The notes under the pieces: model-generated
The model's input: the letters and a program-made list of their open reading frames with translations, nothing else
Told to the model about the DNA's origin: nothing
Databases searched by the model: none
Made by a program: the position numbers and the translations under genes
Assembly: GCF_000518545.1 (NCBI RefSeq)
Contig: NZ_JADU01000024.1
Coordinates: 1 to 64,000, forward strand
Origin: Hallella seregens ATCC 51272
GTDB lineage: Bacteria > Bacteroidota > Bacteroidia > Bacteroidales > Bacteroidaceae
Length of the DNA stretch: 64,000 bases
Reading direction: 5' to 3'
Part shown: piece by piece, positions 53,260 to 61,955 of the stretch
Layout of the letters: each line of letters starts with the position of its first letter
Numbering within the stretch: the stretch's first letter is position 1

Positions 53260-54126
53260 TCAACTGTTAAACTTGGTCAGCTTCCAGTGTCCGCTCATCC
53301 GCTTGAAGGTCATTTCGATTTCCAGACCGTTGGCAATGCCGCGGATGAGGAATATCTTCTTGCCCGATTCCGTGTACTTCTGTCCGTACAGAATGTTGTA
53401 GATGATGCCACTGGGGATGAGGCTCGGCTTGAAGTCGGGCCATTGCTGGGGCATCATCACCCCGCTGATGGTCGAGAAATCGTCCTCGGGGTCGGGAGCC
53501 GTAAACTGCACCTCGTCGGCCATGCTCCTCACTTGGAAAGCCGAATCGGTGGCAAACCGCTGGTAAAACTTCAGGAAGCTGGCGTTCTGGTTCTGGTACA
53601 TCGGCTTGTAATTCATTGATGTCAGCATCCACTCGCCGTTCACCCGGTTGAAGAGGAACTGCTGCACCGTCTTGAGCCGGAAGAAAATTTTCTCGATGAC
53701 CACATGGTCGATGGTGGTGTCTTTCACCAGATTCTTCTGTCGCTCGTTGTCGAAAATGAGCGTGTAGTATTCCTGCCGCATGAAGAAACGCTCCATCTTC
53801 CAGGCATCGCGCCCTATCTTTTTCTCCAGCTTGCCGTCGCGGTAGACCGGCAAGGGGAAGACAATGCGCCGCCATTGCAGCTTGCGGTTGGCGGCGAAAT
53901 TGAACACAAAGTCGTCGAACAGTTCGTCGGCCGCCTTGGGCATGGGGGTCTCAGAGATGATGCTCTCGGCAGAATCCGCGGCCGAGGTGTCGGCCGCCAG
54001 CGAATCGGCCTGCAGCGAGTCCTGTGCCTCCGCTTTCTTATGGATACACCCCGTGGGCACCAACACGGTCAGCAGAGCGGCCGACAGAACGGCGAATAGT
54101 AAAACTTTTCTCATAAAATCGTTCAT
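53260..54126 (-). CDS. DUF4348-type lipoprotein
   Basis: A 288-residue lipoprotein of unknown function, first gene of the six-gene operon. A signal peptide (MRKVLLFAVLSAALLTV, then LVPTGC) gives a lipidated Cys, followed by an Asp/Ser/Ala-rich linker (about 35-60) and a mixed alpha/beta domain containing DDFVFNFAANRKLQWRRI and DDFSTISGVMMPQQWPDF. ATG at 54126 or 54114 both keep the signal peptide; the longer is listed. The promoter is 9 bases upstream of the longer start, which may favour the shorter one. Confidence 0.75.
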   Translation of the reverse strand: MNDFMRKVLLFAVLSAALLTVLVPTGCIHKKAEAQDSLQADSLAADTSAADSAESIISETPMPKAADELFDDFVFNFAANRKLQWRRIVFPLPVYRDGKLEKKIGRDAWKMERFFMRQEYYTLIFDNERQKNLVKDTTIDHVVIEKIFFRLKTVQQFLFNRVNGEWMLTSMNYKPMYQNQNASFLKFYQRFATDSAFQVRSMADEVQFTAPDPEDDFSTISGVMMPQQWPDFKPSLIPSGIIYNILYGQKYTESGKKIFLIRGIANGLEIEMTFKRMSGHWKLTKFNS

Positions 54127-54135
54127 AAAACAAGG

Positions 54136-54143
54136 CAAAATTA
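54136..54143 (-). promoter_or_regulatory. Promoter -7 element of the six-gene murB operon
   Basis: TAATTTTG on the minus strand. Gaps of 20, 14, 1, 59 and 2 bases make one transcript through the Nudix gene likely. Confidence 0.5.
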
Positions 54144-54186
54144 CACATTATTTTTTAGATAGGTTCACTTTTTCCGATAAAATTAG

Positions 54187-54194
54187 TAACTTTG
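54187..54194 (+). promoter_or_regulatory. pheS promoter -7 element
   Basis: TAACTTTG, divergent from the murB operon and 65 bases before the pheS ATG at 54260. Confidence 0.6.
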
Positions 54195-54259
54195 CACACC
54201 GTGGAAAAGCCATGCAAAAAGCAACTGCAAACGGCTATCACAGCAAGCAACAAACGATT

Positions 54260-55297
54260 ATGATATTAGAAAAGATAGAAGCACTTCTCAAGGAAGTGGC
54301 GGCCCTCTCGGCCAAGAATGCAGAGGACATCGAGCAGCTTAGGCTGAAATACCTGAGCAAGAAAGGTGAAATCAACGCCGTCATGGCCGACTTCCGCAAC
54401 GTGGCCGCCGACCAGAAGCGAGCTGTGGGCATTAAAATCAACGAACTCAAGCAGGCAGCCACCGACAAAATCAACGAGTTGCGCGAGCAAATAGAGACCA
54501 CCGAGACCGGTACGGAGAGCATCGACCTCACCCGCACGGCCTACCCCATCGGCCTCGGCACGCGCCACCCGCTCACCATTGTCAAGAACGAGATCATCAG
54601 CATCTTCCAGCGCATGGGCTTCACGCTCTACAACGGACCTGAGATAGACGACGACAAGCACGTGTTCACCATGCTCAACTTCGCTGCCGACCACCCTGCC
54701 CGCGACATGCAGGACACGTTTTTCATTTCGCAGAACAAGGACGACGTGACCAAGAACGTGTTGCTCCGCTCGCATACCTCGGGCGACGAGGCCCACTACA
54801 TGGAGACCCACGAGCCGCCCATCCGCGTGCTCTGCCCCGGCCGAGTGTATCGCAACGAAGCCATCTCGGCCCGCGCCCACTGCTTCTTCCACCAGGTGGA
54901 GGGCCTCTATGTGGACAAGAACGTGAGCTTCACCGACTTGAAGCAGGTGCTCCTCACCTTTGCCCGCGAGATGTTCGGCCCCGACACCAAGATTCGGCTC
55001 CGCCCGAGCTACTTCCCCTTCACCGAACCCAGTGCTGAAATGGACATCTCCTGCAACATCTGCGGCGGCAAGGGCTGCGGCTTCTGCAAGCACACGGGCT
55101 GGGTGGAGATACTGGGCTGCGGCATGGTAGACCCGCACGACCTGGAAGCCTGCGGCATCGACCCCGAGGTCTACACGGGCTATGCTTTCGGCATGGGCGT
55201 GGAGCGCATCACCAATCTGAAGTACCGCGTGAATGACCTGCGCCTCTTTTCGGAGAACGACACCCGCTTCCTGGAGCAGTTCCAGAGCGCCTACTAA
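54260..55297 (+). CDS. pheS: Phenylalanyl-tRNA synthetase alpha subunit
   Basis: With PheT charges tRNA-Phe. The 345-residue protein has the N-terminal coiled-coil tRNA-binding arm (EKIEALLKEVAALSAKNAE) and a class II catalytic core with GFTLYNGPEIDDD, RSHTSGDEAHYM, VYRNEAISARAH, FPFTEPSAEMDIS and the motif 3 region GMGVERITNLKY. The ATG at 54260 gives the normal start; the longer frame upstream is non-coding and overlaps a divergent gene. pheT is not adjacent, since the terminator and an opposite-strand gene follow. Confidence 0.96.
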   Translation: MILEKIEALLKEVAALSAKNAEDIEQLRLKYLSKKGEINAVMADFRNVAADQKRAVGIKINELKQAATDKINELREQIETTETGTESIDLTRTAYPIGLGTRHPLTIVKNEIISIFQRMGFTLYNGPEIDDDKHVFTMLNFAADHPARDMQDTFFISQNKDDVTKNVLLRSHTSGDEAHYMETHEPPIRVLCPGRVYRNEAISARAHCFFHQVEGLYVDKNVSFTDLKQVLLTFAREMFGPDTKIRLRPSYFPFTEPSAEMDISCNICGGKGCGFCKHTGWVEILGCGMVDPHDLEACGIDPEVYTGYAFGMGVERITNLKYRVNDLRLFSENDTRFLEQFQSAY

Positions 55298-55324
55298 GCG
55301 TCAACCGCATACGGAACATATACG

Positions 55325-55382
55325 GCAACACAGCCGACTCTCCCTGCATGCACGCAGGAGGGTCGGCTGTGTTGCTTTTTAT
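55325..55382 (+). terminator. Bidirectional terminator between pheS and ettA
   Basis: A long stem (GCAACACAGCCGACTCTCCC region paired with the GGAGGGTCGGCTGTGTTGC region, one mismatch), loop ATGCAC, followed by TTTTTATC on the plus strand. Confidence 0.83.
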
Positions 55383-55446
55383 CATCAGCCATTCCGGCCG
55401 GCCGGGGCATCCATGGCGGATGTCACGGCCGGCCGGAACGCAGGGT

Positions 55447-57144
55447 TCAGTCTTCCATGAGCTTGCGGTAGCGGCCTTTTTTGATTTCCTCGTTGCCCAG
55501 ACGACGGGCCTTGTTGATCTCGTAGTCGGAATAGTCGCCCTCGAAGAACACCACCTCGCCGTTGCCCTCGAAAGCCAGGATGTGGGTGCAGATGCGGTCG
55601 AGGAACCAGCGGTCGTGGCTGATGACCACGGCACAACCGGCAAAAGCCTCCAGACCCTCCTCCAGGGCGCGCAGCGTGTTCACGTCGATGTCGTTGGTGG
55701 GCTCGTCAAGCAGCAGCACATTGCCCTCCTGTTTCAGGGCCAGGGCCAGCTGCAGGCGGTTGCGCTCGCCTCCCGAGAGCACGCCACAGAGCTTACCCTG
55801 GTCGTTGCCCGAGAAGTTGAAACGCGAGAGATAGGCCCGCGCATTGACGTCGCGGCCGCCCATGCGGAAACTCTCGGTGCCGCCCGACACCACGTCGTAC
55901 ACGCTTTTCGTGGGGTCGATGTCCTTATGCTGCTGGTCTACGTAGGCCAGTTTCACGGTCTCGCCCACCTCGAACGTACCGCCGTCGGCCCGGTCGAGGC
56001 CCATGATGAGGCGGAAAAGCGTGGTCTTGCCCGCACCGTTGGGGCCTATCACGCCCACGATGCCGTTGGGCGGCAGCGTGAAGTTGAGGTCGGAGAAGAG
56101 TACTTTCTCGCCGAAAGCCTTCTGCACATGCACGGCCTCGATAACCTTGTTGCCCAGGCGCGGGCCGTTGGGGATGAAGATTTCCAGCTTTTCCTCGCGA
56201 TCTTTCTGCTCCTCGCCCAGCATCTGCTCGTAGGAGTTCAGACGGGCCTTGCCCTTGGCCTGGCGCGCCTTCGGAGCCATGCGCACCCACTCGAGCTCGC
56301 GCTCCAGCGTCTTGCGACGCTTGGAAGCCGACTTCTCCTCCTGGGCCATGCGCGTGGTCTTCTGCTCGAGCCACGACGAGTAGTTGCCTTTCCAGGGAAT
56401 GCCCTCGCCACGGTCGAGCTCGAGAATCCATTCGCTCACGTCGTCGAGGAAGTAGCGGTCGTGGGTTACGGCTATCACCGTGCCCTCGTACTGCTGCAAA
56501 TGCTGCTCCAACCAGTCTATGCTCTCGGCGTCGAGATGGTTGGTTGGCTCGTCGAGCAGCAGCACGTCGGGCTTCTGCAACAGCAACCGGCACAGGGCCA
56601 CGCGGCGGCGCTCGCCCCCCGAGAGGTGCTCCACCGAAGTGTCGCCGGCCGGACAGCGCAGGGCGGCCATGGCCCGGTCGAGTTTGGAATCGATGTTCCA
56701 GGCGTCGGTGGCGTCGATTATATCCTGCACCTCGGTCTGCCGCTTCATCAGCTGTTCCATCTTGTCGGCGTCGCTGTAATACTCTTCCATGCCGAACTTG
56801 ACGTTGATGTCGTCGTACTCTTTCAGCGCATCGTAGATGTGTTGCACGCCCTCCTGTACGTTCTCCTTCACGGTCTTGGCCTCGTTGAGAGGCGGATCCT
56901 GGGGCAGGTAGCCCACGGTATAGCCGGGACTCCACACTACATCGCCCTGCGTGGGCTGCTCCAGCCCGGCAATGATTTTCATCAGCGTGGACTTGCCCGC
57001 GCCGTTGAGACCGATGATGCCAATCTTTGCACCATAGAAGAACGAGAGGTAAATGTTCTTCAATATCTGTTTCTGGTTCTGCGGGATAATCTTTGACACC
57101 CCGACCATGGAGAAGATAATCTTCTTGTCGTCTACTGTTGCCAT
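55447..57144 (-). CDS. ettA: ABC-F ribosomal ATPase EttA
   Basis: Binds the ribosomal E-site and gates early translation according to ATP/ADP level. The 565-residue protein has two ABC domains: Walker A GLNGAGKST and signature HLSGGERRRVAL with LLLDEPTNHLD in the first, an arm/linker region (about 240-310), then GPNGAGKTT, VLSGGERNRLQL and LLLDEPTNDID in the second. The catalytic Glu residues are intact in both. The order and linker match EttA rather than Uup or antibiotic-resistance ABC-F proteins. It is monocistronic. Confidence 0.95.
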   Translation of the reverse strand: MATVDDKKIIFSMVGVSKIIPQNQKQILKNIYLSFFYGAKIGIIGLNGAGKSTLMKIIAGLEQPTQGDVVWSPGYTVGYLPQDPPLNEAKTVKENVQEGVQHIYDALKEYDDINVKFGMEEYYSDADKMEQLMKRQTEVQDIIDATDAWNIDSKLDRAMAALRCPAGDTSVEHLSGGERRRVALCRLLLQKPDVLLLDEPTNHLDAESIDWLEQHLQQYEGTVIAVTHDRYFLDDVSEWILELDRGEGIPWKGNYSSWLEQKTTRMAQEEKSASKRRKTLERELEWVRMAPKARQAKGKARLNSYEQMLGEEQKDREEKLEIFIPNGPRLGNKVIEAVHVQKAFGEKVLFSDLNFTLPPNGIVGVIGPNGAGKTTLFRLIMGLDRADGGTFEVGETVKLAYVDQQHKDIDPTKSVYDVVSGGTESFRMGGRDVNARAYLSRFNFSGNDQGKLCGVLSGGERNRLQLALALKQEGNVLLLDEPTNDIDVNTLRALEEGLEAFAGCAVVISHDRWFLDRICTHILAFEGNGEVVFFEGDYSDYEINKARRLGNEEIKKGRYRKLMED

Positions 57145-57183
57145 GAAATGTTGGTTGTTTAACGTGTAATAGCTTTACCTGTG

Positions 57184-57191
57184 CAAATATA
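57184..57191 (-). promoter_or_regulatory. ettA promoter -7 element
   Basis: TATATTTG on the minus strand, 39 bases before the ATG at 57144. Confidence 0.5.
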
Positions 57192-57390
57192 AGCATTTTA
57201 GGGCAATTGGCATCGAAAAAAGCCGACTTTTTATGCCCATCCGGGCAACATGCAGCCCCCGCGGCGGCGGCATGGCGGGAAGCGGGCGGCACAGGGGTCG
57301 AACGAACGTGCCGTAACCGCATGGCCTTTGCGCCGTAATGGCCCGGCGATTACGGCGTAACGGCCTCGCGATTACGGCGCAGCCGCACAA

Positions 57391-57424
57391 CAAAAACGGC
57401 AGAATGGAAAGACCATTCTGCCGT
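57391..57424 (-). terminator. glmM terminator
   Basis: On the minus strand a perfect 12-bp stem (ACGGCAGAATGG paired with CCATTCTGCCGT), loop TCTTT, followed by TTTTG. Confidence 0.85.
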
Positions 57425-57456
57425 CGGCGTATAGGGATGGGCCGCAGCCCGGAGGA

Positions 57457-58848
57457 TCACTGCATGTCGTAGACCACCTGCATGAGCAGCTTGCCCAGCC
57501 TGTCGGCCTCGTCCATCGTGGGCGCTTCGCTGTAGACACGGATGATGGGTTCGGTGTTGCTCTTGCGCAGGTGCACCCACTTGTCGGGGAAGTCGAGCTT
57601 CACACCGTCAATGTCGGTCACCTGCACGCCAGCCTCGCGGCCGTATTTCTCCTTGACTTGACGCAGTATAGCGTCCACGTCGGTAGAGGGCGTGAGGTCG
57701 ATGCGGTTCTTGGCGATGGCGTAAGCAGGGAACGAGGCGCGCAGCTCGCTGGCCTTGAGGCCCTTCTGTGCCATGCTGCTCAAGAAGAGGGCAATGCCCA
57801 CCAGCGCGTCGCGGCCATAGTGACTCTCGGGATAAATGACGCCGCCGTTGCCCTCGCCGCCAATGACGGCACCCACCTCTTTCATCTTGGTGGTGACGTT
57901 CACCTCGCCCACGGCCGACGCATAGTAGGTGCAACCGTGCTTCTCGGTGACGTCGCGCAGGGCGCGCGTGGAGCTCAGGTTGCTCACGGTGGGACCTTTC
58001 ACATGGTCGAGAATATAGTCGGCCACGGTGACAAGCGTGTATTCTTCGCCATACATGCGGCCGTCTTCCTGAATGAAAGCCAGCCGGTCCACGTCGGGAT
58101 CGACCACCACACCGAGGTCGTAGCCGCCCCCGGCACAGGTCTGCATGATGCCGCCTAAGTTCTTTTCGATGGGTTCAGGGTTGTGCGCAAAGTCGCCATT
58201 GGGCTCGCCGTTGAGGAAAGTGGCCTCCACGCCAAGGGCCTGGAACAGCTGGGGCAGGATGATGCCGCCCACGGAGTTCACGGTATCGACCACCACACGG
58301 AAGTGGGCTTTGCGGATGGCTTCGAGGTCCACGAGATCGAGTGCCAGCACGGCGTCGATGTGACGCTGGTTGTAAGTGTCGTCCTCGGTGTAGCTGCCCA
58401 TGTGGTCCACGTCGGCAAAATCAAAGTCTTCGCGCGTGGCAATGTCGAGCACTTCGTTGCCGTCGGCCTTGGTCAAGAACTCGCCCTCGTGGTTGAGCAG
58501 CTTCAAAGCGTTCCAGTGGCGTGGGTTATGGCTGGCCGTGATGATGATGCCGCCCTCGGCTCCGCTCATGCGAACGGCAAGCTCGGTGGTGGGCGTGGTG
58601 GCCAGTCCAATGTTGACCACGTCGTAACCCATGCCCATCAGTGTGCCGCAGACCACGTGGCTGACCATGGAACCCGAGATACGGGCGTCGCGGCCCACGA
58701 CGATTCTGTTGCTTGACGACTGGCCGCTGCGGCGGATGAACGTGGCATAGGCCGAGGTAAACTTCACAATGTCCAGCGGGTTCAGCGTGTCGCCGGCGCG
58801 ACCGCCGATGGTTCCGCGGATGCCCGAAATGGATTTGATTAATGTCAT
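57457..58848 (-). CDS. glmM: Phosphoglucosamine mutase GlmM
   Basis: Converts glucosamine 6-phosphate to glucosamine 1-phosphate for UDP-GlcNAc, or acts as a phosphomannomutase/phosphoglucomutase-family enzyme. The 463-residue protein keeps the active-site phosphoserine TASHNP, the metal loop DPDVDR, the sugar-binding GGEGNGG and the phosphate-binding C-terminal RKSNTEPIIRVY. The HNPRHWNALK stretch is standard for the bacteroidal GlmM/PMM group; the exact specificity within the group is not certain. It lies 58 bases after a DUF4827 lipoprotein gene in the same orientation and ends in a terminator. Confidence 0.88.
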   Translation of the reverse strand: MTLIKSISGIRGTIGGRAGDTLNPLDIVKFTSAYATFIRRSGQSSSNRIVVGRDARISGSMVSHVVCGTLMGMGYDVVNIGLATTPTTELAVRMSGAEGGIIITASHNPRHWNALKLLNHEGEFLTKADGNEVLDIATREDFDFADVDHMGSYTEDDTYNQRHIDAVLALDLVDLEAIRKAHFRVVVDTVNSVGGIILPQLFQALGVEATFLNGEPNGDFAHNPEPIEKNLGGIMQTCAGGGYDLGVVVDPDVDRLAFIQEDGRMYGEEYTLVTVADYILDHVKGPTVSNLSSTRALRDVTEKHGCTYYASAVGEVNVTTKMKEVGAVIGGEGNGGVIYPESHYGRDALVGIALFLSSMAQKGLKASELRASFPAYAIAKNRIDLTPSTDVDAILRQVKEKYGREAGVQVTDIDGVKLDFPDKWVHLRKSNTEPIIRVYSEAPTMDEADRLGKLLMQVVYDMQ

Positions 58849-58906
58849 GGCATGCTATTTAAAAAGAGCAAGGCGAACGATACCCGCGGCAAAAAGGCCG
58901 CAACAC

Positions 58907-59551
58907 TTATCGTCCGCGCTCGTAGGTGATGTCGTAGAGATAGGGAATGACGTTGTAGGTGGCCGTGGAGTGGCCCACGTCGTGAGGCACGATGATGCGT
59001 ACCCGGGCTATCTCGTCGTCGGGCTTGGCCACACGGCCCACGTTGATAAACGTCAGAGGAACCAGCCAGCCCTGGGGAACGGACGTGGACGACAGCCGAT
59101 GGGCCAGCATGAGCGAGCTCTCACCGGAAATGAATATGCCGGAGAATGTGCCAGAGTTGTCGGTAACCGACATCTTGTCAACCAGCGAGGCAAAGCTACT
59201 TGTCAGCATATTGGAGGCCTCGATGGAGTCGCCGAGCATGTTGCGCTCGGTGTATCTGCAGAGCACAGTGGCCGTCTCACCGTTCTTGAGCCGCTCGCCG
59301 CAGCCCCGACGGACAATCTGCATATACACGCCCGACGACTCGAAAAGCACCCACTCGTTCTTTTTCACGTCGGTTGTGGTGTCGCGCAGGAACTCGGCCT
59401 CGGAAATAACGGTGACAGCAGAGTCGGCTATGTATTTGCTGATGGCGGCGTTGGCGCGTTTCTTCTGGTCGGCATAGGTCTCCTCGTTCCTGCATCCCAT
59501 AAAAGCCATGAGGGCCAGCAGGAGCAGAGAGAGGGTAGTTAGTTTCTTCAT
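58907..59551 (-). CDS. DUF4827-type lipoprotein
   Basis: A 214-residue lipoprotein with MKKLTTLSLLLLALMAFMGC, the Cys at residue 20 being lipidated. A folded domain follows with LFESSGVYMQIVRRGCGERL and FINVGRVAKPDDEIARVRII, like the FKBP-type fold seen in Bacteroidetes DUF4827 proteins, but without recognisable peptidyl-prolyl isomerase residues. The ATG at 59551 fits the signal peptide and lies 18 bases after a promoter element. It probably shares a transcript with glmM. Function unknown. Confidence 0.72.
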   Translation of the reverse strand: MKKLTTLSLLLLALMAFMGCRNEETYADQKKRANAAISKYIADSAVTVISEAEFLRDTTTDVKKNEWVLFESSGVYMQIVRRGCGERLKNGETATVLCRYTERNMLGDSIEASNMLTSSFASLVDKMSVTDNSGTFSGIFISGESSLMLAHRLSSTSVPQGWLVPLTFINVGRVAKPDDEIARVRIIVPHDVGHSTATYNVIPYLYDITYERGR

Positions 59552-59569
59552 GTGAACACGTTTTGGCTG

Positions 59570-59577
59570 CAAAGATA
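59570..59577 (-). promoter_or_regulatory. Promoter -7 element of the DUF4827-glmM operon
   Basis: TATCTTTG on the minus strand, 18 bases before the ATG at 59551. Confidence 0.58.
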
Positions 59578-59631
59578 GCAAAAAACTAAGGAGTTAATGC
59601 GTAAAAAAACAAAAAACTAAAATAAATATCA

Positions 59632-60687
59632 TTAAGCCCCCGAGCGGCCACCCAGCGCATCGGCATAGTAGCGAAAAGCCTCGCGCGTGATTTTTTCGGC
59701 CTCGTCCATGGAGCAGTCGAGATAGCCGCCACTGGCGTTGAAGTGGCCGCCGCCATTGAAGAAGCGGCGCGCCATGTCCTCTACCGAGAAGTCGTCGACC
59801 GAGCGCAGGCTCACCCATATCTTGTTGTCCACGCGGTCGTCCTCGCGCAGGGAGACCGAGACTTTCATGCCGCGGATGCGCAGGGGTTCGTTGACCAGGG
59901 CCTCGGCATCGCCGCGCACGTAGTGGAAGTCGCGCATGTTCTGTCGCGTAATCGTGTAGTAGGAGGCATGGATGTCGTCGAATACATTGAGTTTCTGCGA
60001 CATGAGGTAGCCGCGCAGACGGATGGCCCACTGGCTGTAATTGTTGTACACGTTGCGGTAAATCTTGTCTTTGTCGATGCCCTTGGTGAGCAGTTGACAG
60101 ATGATGAAGTAGATTTCGGGACGGGTGGAGTTGAAAGTGAAGCCGCCCGTATCGGTCATCATGCCACAATAGACGGGGATGGCAAACTTGCGCGAGAGGG
60201 TATCGAAGCCGCCAAGCTGCCACATCACACGAAACACCACCTCGGAGGCCGAGCTGAGTTCGGGGTGGGAGACGGTGAGGCGGGTGGGGATGGTGGGGTC
60301 GAGATGGTGGTCGAGCATCACGCGCGGGGCCTTGCAGTCGGTCAGAGCCTGCTCCATAGCCTCCACGCGGTTGAGCCCGTTGTAGTCAATACAGAACACG
60401 AGCTGGGCCTCGTCGAACGCCCGCTGCACCTCGTCGGGGTGTTTGTCGTATCTGACGATACGCTCGCTCATGGGCAGCCACATCAGGAAATCGGGGTAGG
60501 CATTGGGGACGGCGAGAAAGGGTTCTTTGCCATAATGTTCGCAAAGATAGGCATACCATCCGAGGCAGGCACCAAGGGCGTCGCCATCGGGACGGGAATG
60601 GCCGGTAATAACAATATGTTCTGACGCGCGAATGAGCGCGTCGAGCTCGTGGGCCTCTTCGGCCGTCAGCAAGTTCAAATCCATCAT
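59632..60687 (-). CDS. nrnA: DHH/DHHA1 phosphoesterase, NrnA type
   Basis: A 351-residue bifunctional oligoribonuclease and 3'-phosphoadenosine 5'-phosphate phosphatase, or a closely related cyclic-dinucleotide/nanoRNA phosphodiesterase. The DHH domain has GHSRPDGDALGAC, FCIDYNGLNR, VMLDHHLDP and MMTDTGGF; the DHHA1 domain ends with FNGGGHFNASGGY. All metal ligands are visible. The ATG at 60687 lies five bases after a promoter element, so the transcript may be nearly leaderless. Within Bacteroidetes the precise substrate mix (nanoRNA, pAp or pApA) is unknown. Confidence 0.9.
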   Translation of the reverse strand: MMDLNLLTAEEAHELDALIRASEHIVITGHSRPDGDALGACLGWYAYLCEHYGKEPFLAVPNAYPDFLMWLPMSERIVRYDKHPDEVQRAFDEAQLVFCIDYNGLNRVEAMEQALTDCKAPRVMLDHHLDPTIPTRLTVSHPELSSASEVVFRVMWQLGGFDTLSRKFAIPVYCGMMTDTGGFTFNSTRPEIYFIICQLLTKGIDKDKIYRNVYNNYSQWAIRLRGYLMSQKLNVFDDIHASYYTITRQNMRDFHYVRGDAEALVNEPLRIRGMKVSVSLREDDRVDNKIWVSLRSVDDFSVEDMARRFFNGGGHFNASGGYLDCSMDEAEKITREAFRYYADALGGRSGA

Positions 60688-60692
60688 GGCTG

Positions 60693-60700
60693 CAAAGTTA
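60693..60700 (-). promoter_or_regulatory. nrnA promoter -7 element, immediately before the start codon
   Basis: TAACTTTG on the minus strand, followed by CAGCC and the first ATG at 60687, leaving only five bases between element and start. Confidence 0.6.
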
Positions 60701-60859
60701 CGAAAAAGATTGCAGACCGTGGGCCGGCCATTCGGGCTTTTTCGCGGTGGCCATAGTGGATAGTTCGGCAAGTGCAGGAAAGGATACGGAGCACATGAAA
60801 GCCCGTATGGTGCCCACGTCCATCCATAAAACTGGGGCTAAATGCTTGTACAGCAGAAA

Positions 60860-60941
60860 GGGTTGCATCCGCTTCGCTCCCATTTGGGTAAGCGCAACGG
60901 ATGCAGCCCTTGCATCAATGGTTGGCGGCAATGCCGCCAAC
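60860..60941. repeat. Two consecutive inverted repeats downstream of the nucleotidyltransferase gene
   Basis: The first pairs GGGTTGCATCCG (60860-60871) with CGGATGCAGCCC (60898-60909), with inner GCTT/AAGC pairing; the second pairs GTTGGCGGCA (60921-60930) with TGCCGCCAAC (60932-60941). No T-run follows on either strand. They may act as processing or transcript-stability structures, or as a termination site without a U-tract. Confidence 0.65.
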
Positions 60942-60951
60942 GTGACTCTGA

Positions 60952-61866
60952 TTAGAACAGCTTGGCCGGATAAACGCCCTCGTCAATGAGTGCTTGTATC
61001 TTGGCCACCACGCTGGGACGGTCGGCCGAATAGGTTACGCCGAACCACTTGCTCGTGGTATCGAGCACCTCGCAAGTGGCGGTGCCGTTGTTGACCAAAT
61101 TGTTGACCACCCAAGGAATCAAGTATTCGGCCTTGGGGTTGGCCTTGGTCTCGGGAGACGACAGGAACTCCTCAAAGAAGCGATCACTGTGCTCAAAGTA
61201 GTCGGGAGTGAAGCCCCACACGTTCATGCTCACCGGACAGGTGTCGGGAATCTGCACCCATTCGCCCTTCTCGTCCTTGTAGGCCACCACGCCGTCGGCC
61301 TTGCGCTCAATCTCTGTACGTTCCACACAGGTGGTCAGATGGCCGGCCTCATTCTTGGAGCATACGCCGCGCGACACGGTTCCGTTGTCGGAAAGGGTGT
61401 TGCCCACGCGGAAACCTACCATGGCATACGTGTTCTTGCTGCCCTCGGGAAGCTCGGAGAGGAACTTGCCCATCACCTTGAAGCAGTCACGATTGTAGAA
61501 ATCGTCGCAGTTGATAACGCAGAAAGGCTCCTTGATTAGGTTCTTGGCCATCATCACAGCATGGTTGGTGCCCCAGGGTTTGGTGCGGCCTTCGGGCACG
61601 TTGTGGCCCTCGGGAATCTTGTCCAGAGCCTGGAAGCAGACTTCTGCAGGGATGTGCCCCTCGTACTTGGCAAGCACCTGCTGGCGGAACTGCTCCTCGA
61701 AATCCTTGCGAATCACGAACACAATCTTGCCGAAGCCCGCCTGAATGGCGTCATAGATGGAGTAATCCATGATGGTCTCGCCGTTGGGGCCCAAGCCGTC
61801 CAACTGCTTTAAACCACCGTAACGACTGCCCATGCCGGCAGCAAGAAGTAACAATGTAGGTTTCAT
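60952..61866 (-). CDS. Sugar-phosphate nucleotidyltransferase family protein
   Basis: A 304-residue nucleotidyltransferase with the glycine-rich LLAAGMGSRYGGLKQLDGLG, VINCDDFYNRD in the position of the metal-binding Asp loop, and MNVWGFTPDYFEHS later. The fold is that of glucose-1-phosphate uridylyl- or thymidylyltransferases and related choline-phosphate cytidylyl enzymes. The sugar and nucleotide cannot be fixed. It is preceded by its own promoter and followed by two hairpins. The ATG at 61866 matches the family start. Confidence 0.8.
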   Translation of the reverse strand: MKPTLLLLAAGMGSRYGGLKQLDGLGPNGETIMDYSIYDAIQAGFGKIVFVIRKDFEEQFRQQVLAKYEGHIPAEVCFQALDKIPEGHNVPEGRTKPWGTNHAVMMAKNLIKEPFCVINCDDFYNRDCFKVMGKFLSELPEGSKNTYAMVGFRVGNTLSDNGTVSRGVCSKNEAGHLTTCVERTEIERKADGVVAYKDEKGEWVQIPDTCPVSMNVWGFTPDYFEHSDRFFEEFLSSPETKANPKAEYLIPWVVNNLVNNGTATCEVLDTTSKWFGVTYSADRPSVVAKIQALIDEGVYPAKLF

Positions 61867-61907
61867 GTGTGCTGTATTTAATGAATAGAATGAATTTGTT
61901 CTGCGTG

Positions 61908-61915
61908 CAAAGATA
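61908..61915 (-). promoter_or_regulatory. Promoter -7 element of the nucleotidyltransferase gene
   Basis: TATCTTTG on the minus strand, 41 bases before the ATG at 61866. Confidence 0.55.
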
Positions 61916-61955
61916 GCAAATATTTTTAATAAGCCCACGCCATTGGTGGGAAAAA

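Larger units (their letters stand above)
57145..57456. other. Intergenic stretch with TTACGGCG repeats
   Basis: These 312 bases between ettA and glmM hold the ettA promoter (57184), a GC-rich run with GCGCCGTAATGGCCCGGCGA, TTACGGCGTAACGG and CTCGCGATTACGGCGCAG, and the glmM terminator. No gene is evident. Confidence 0.6.
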
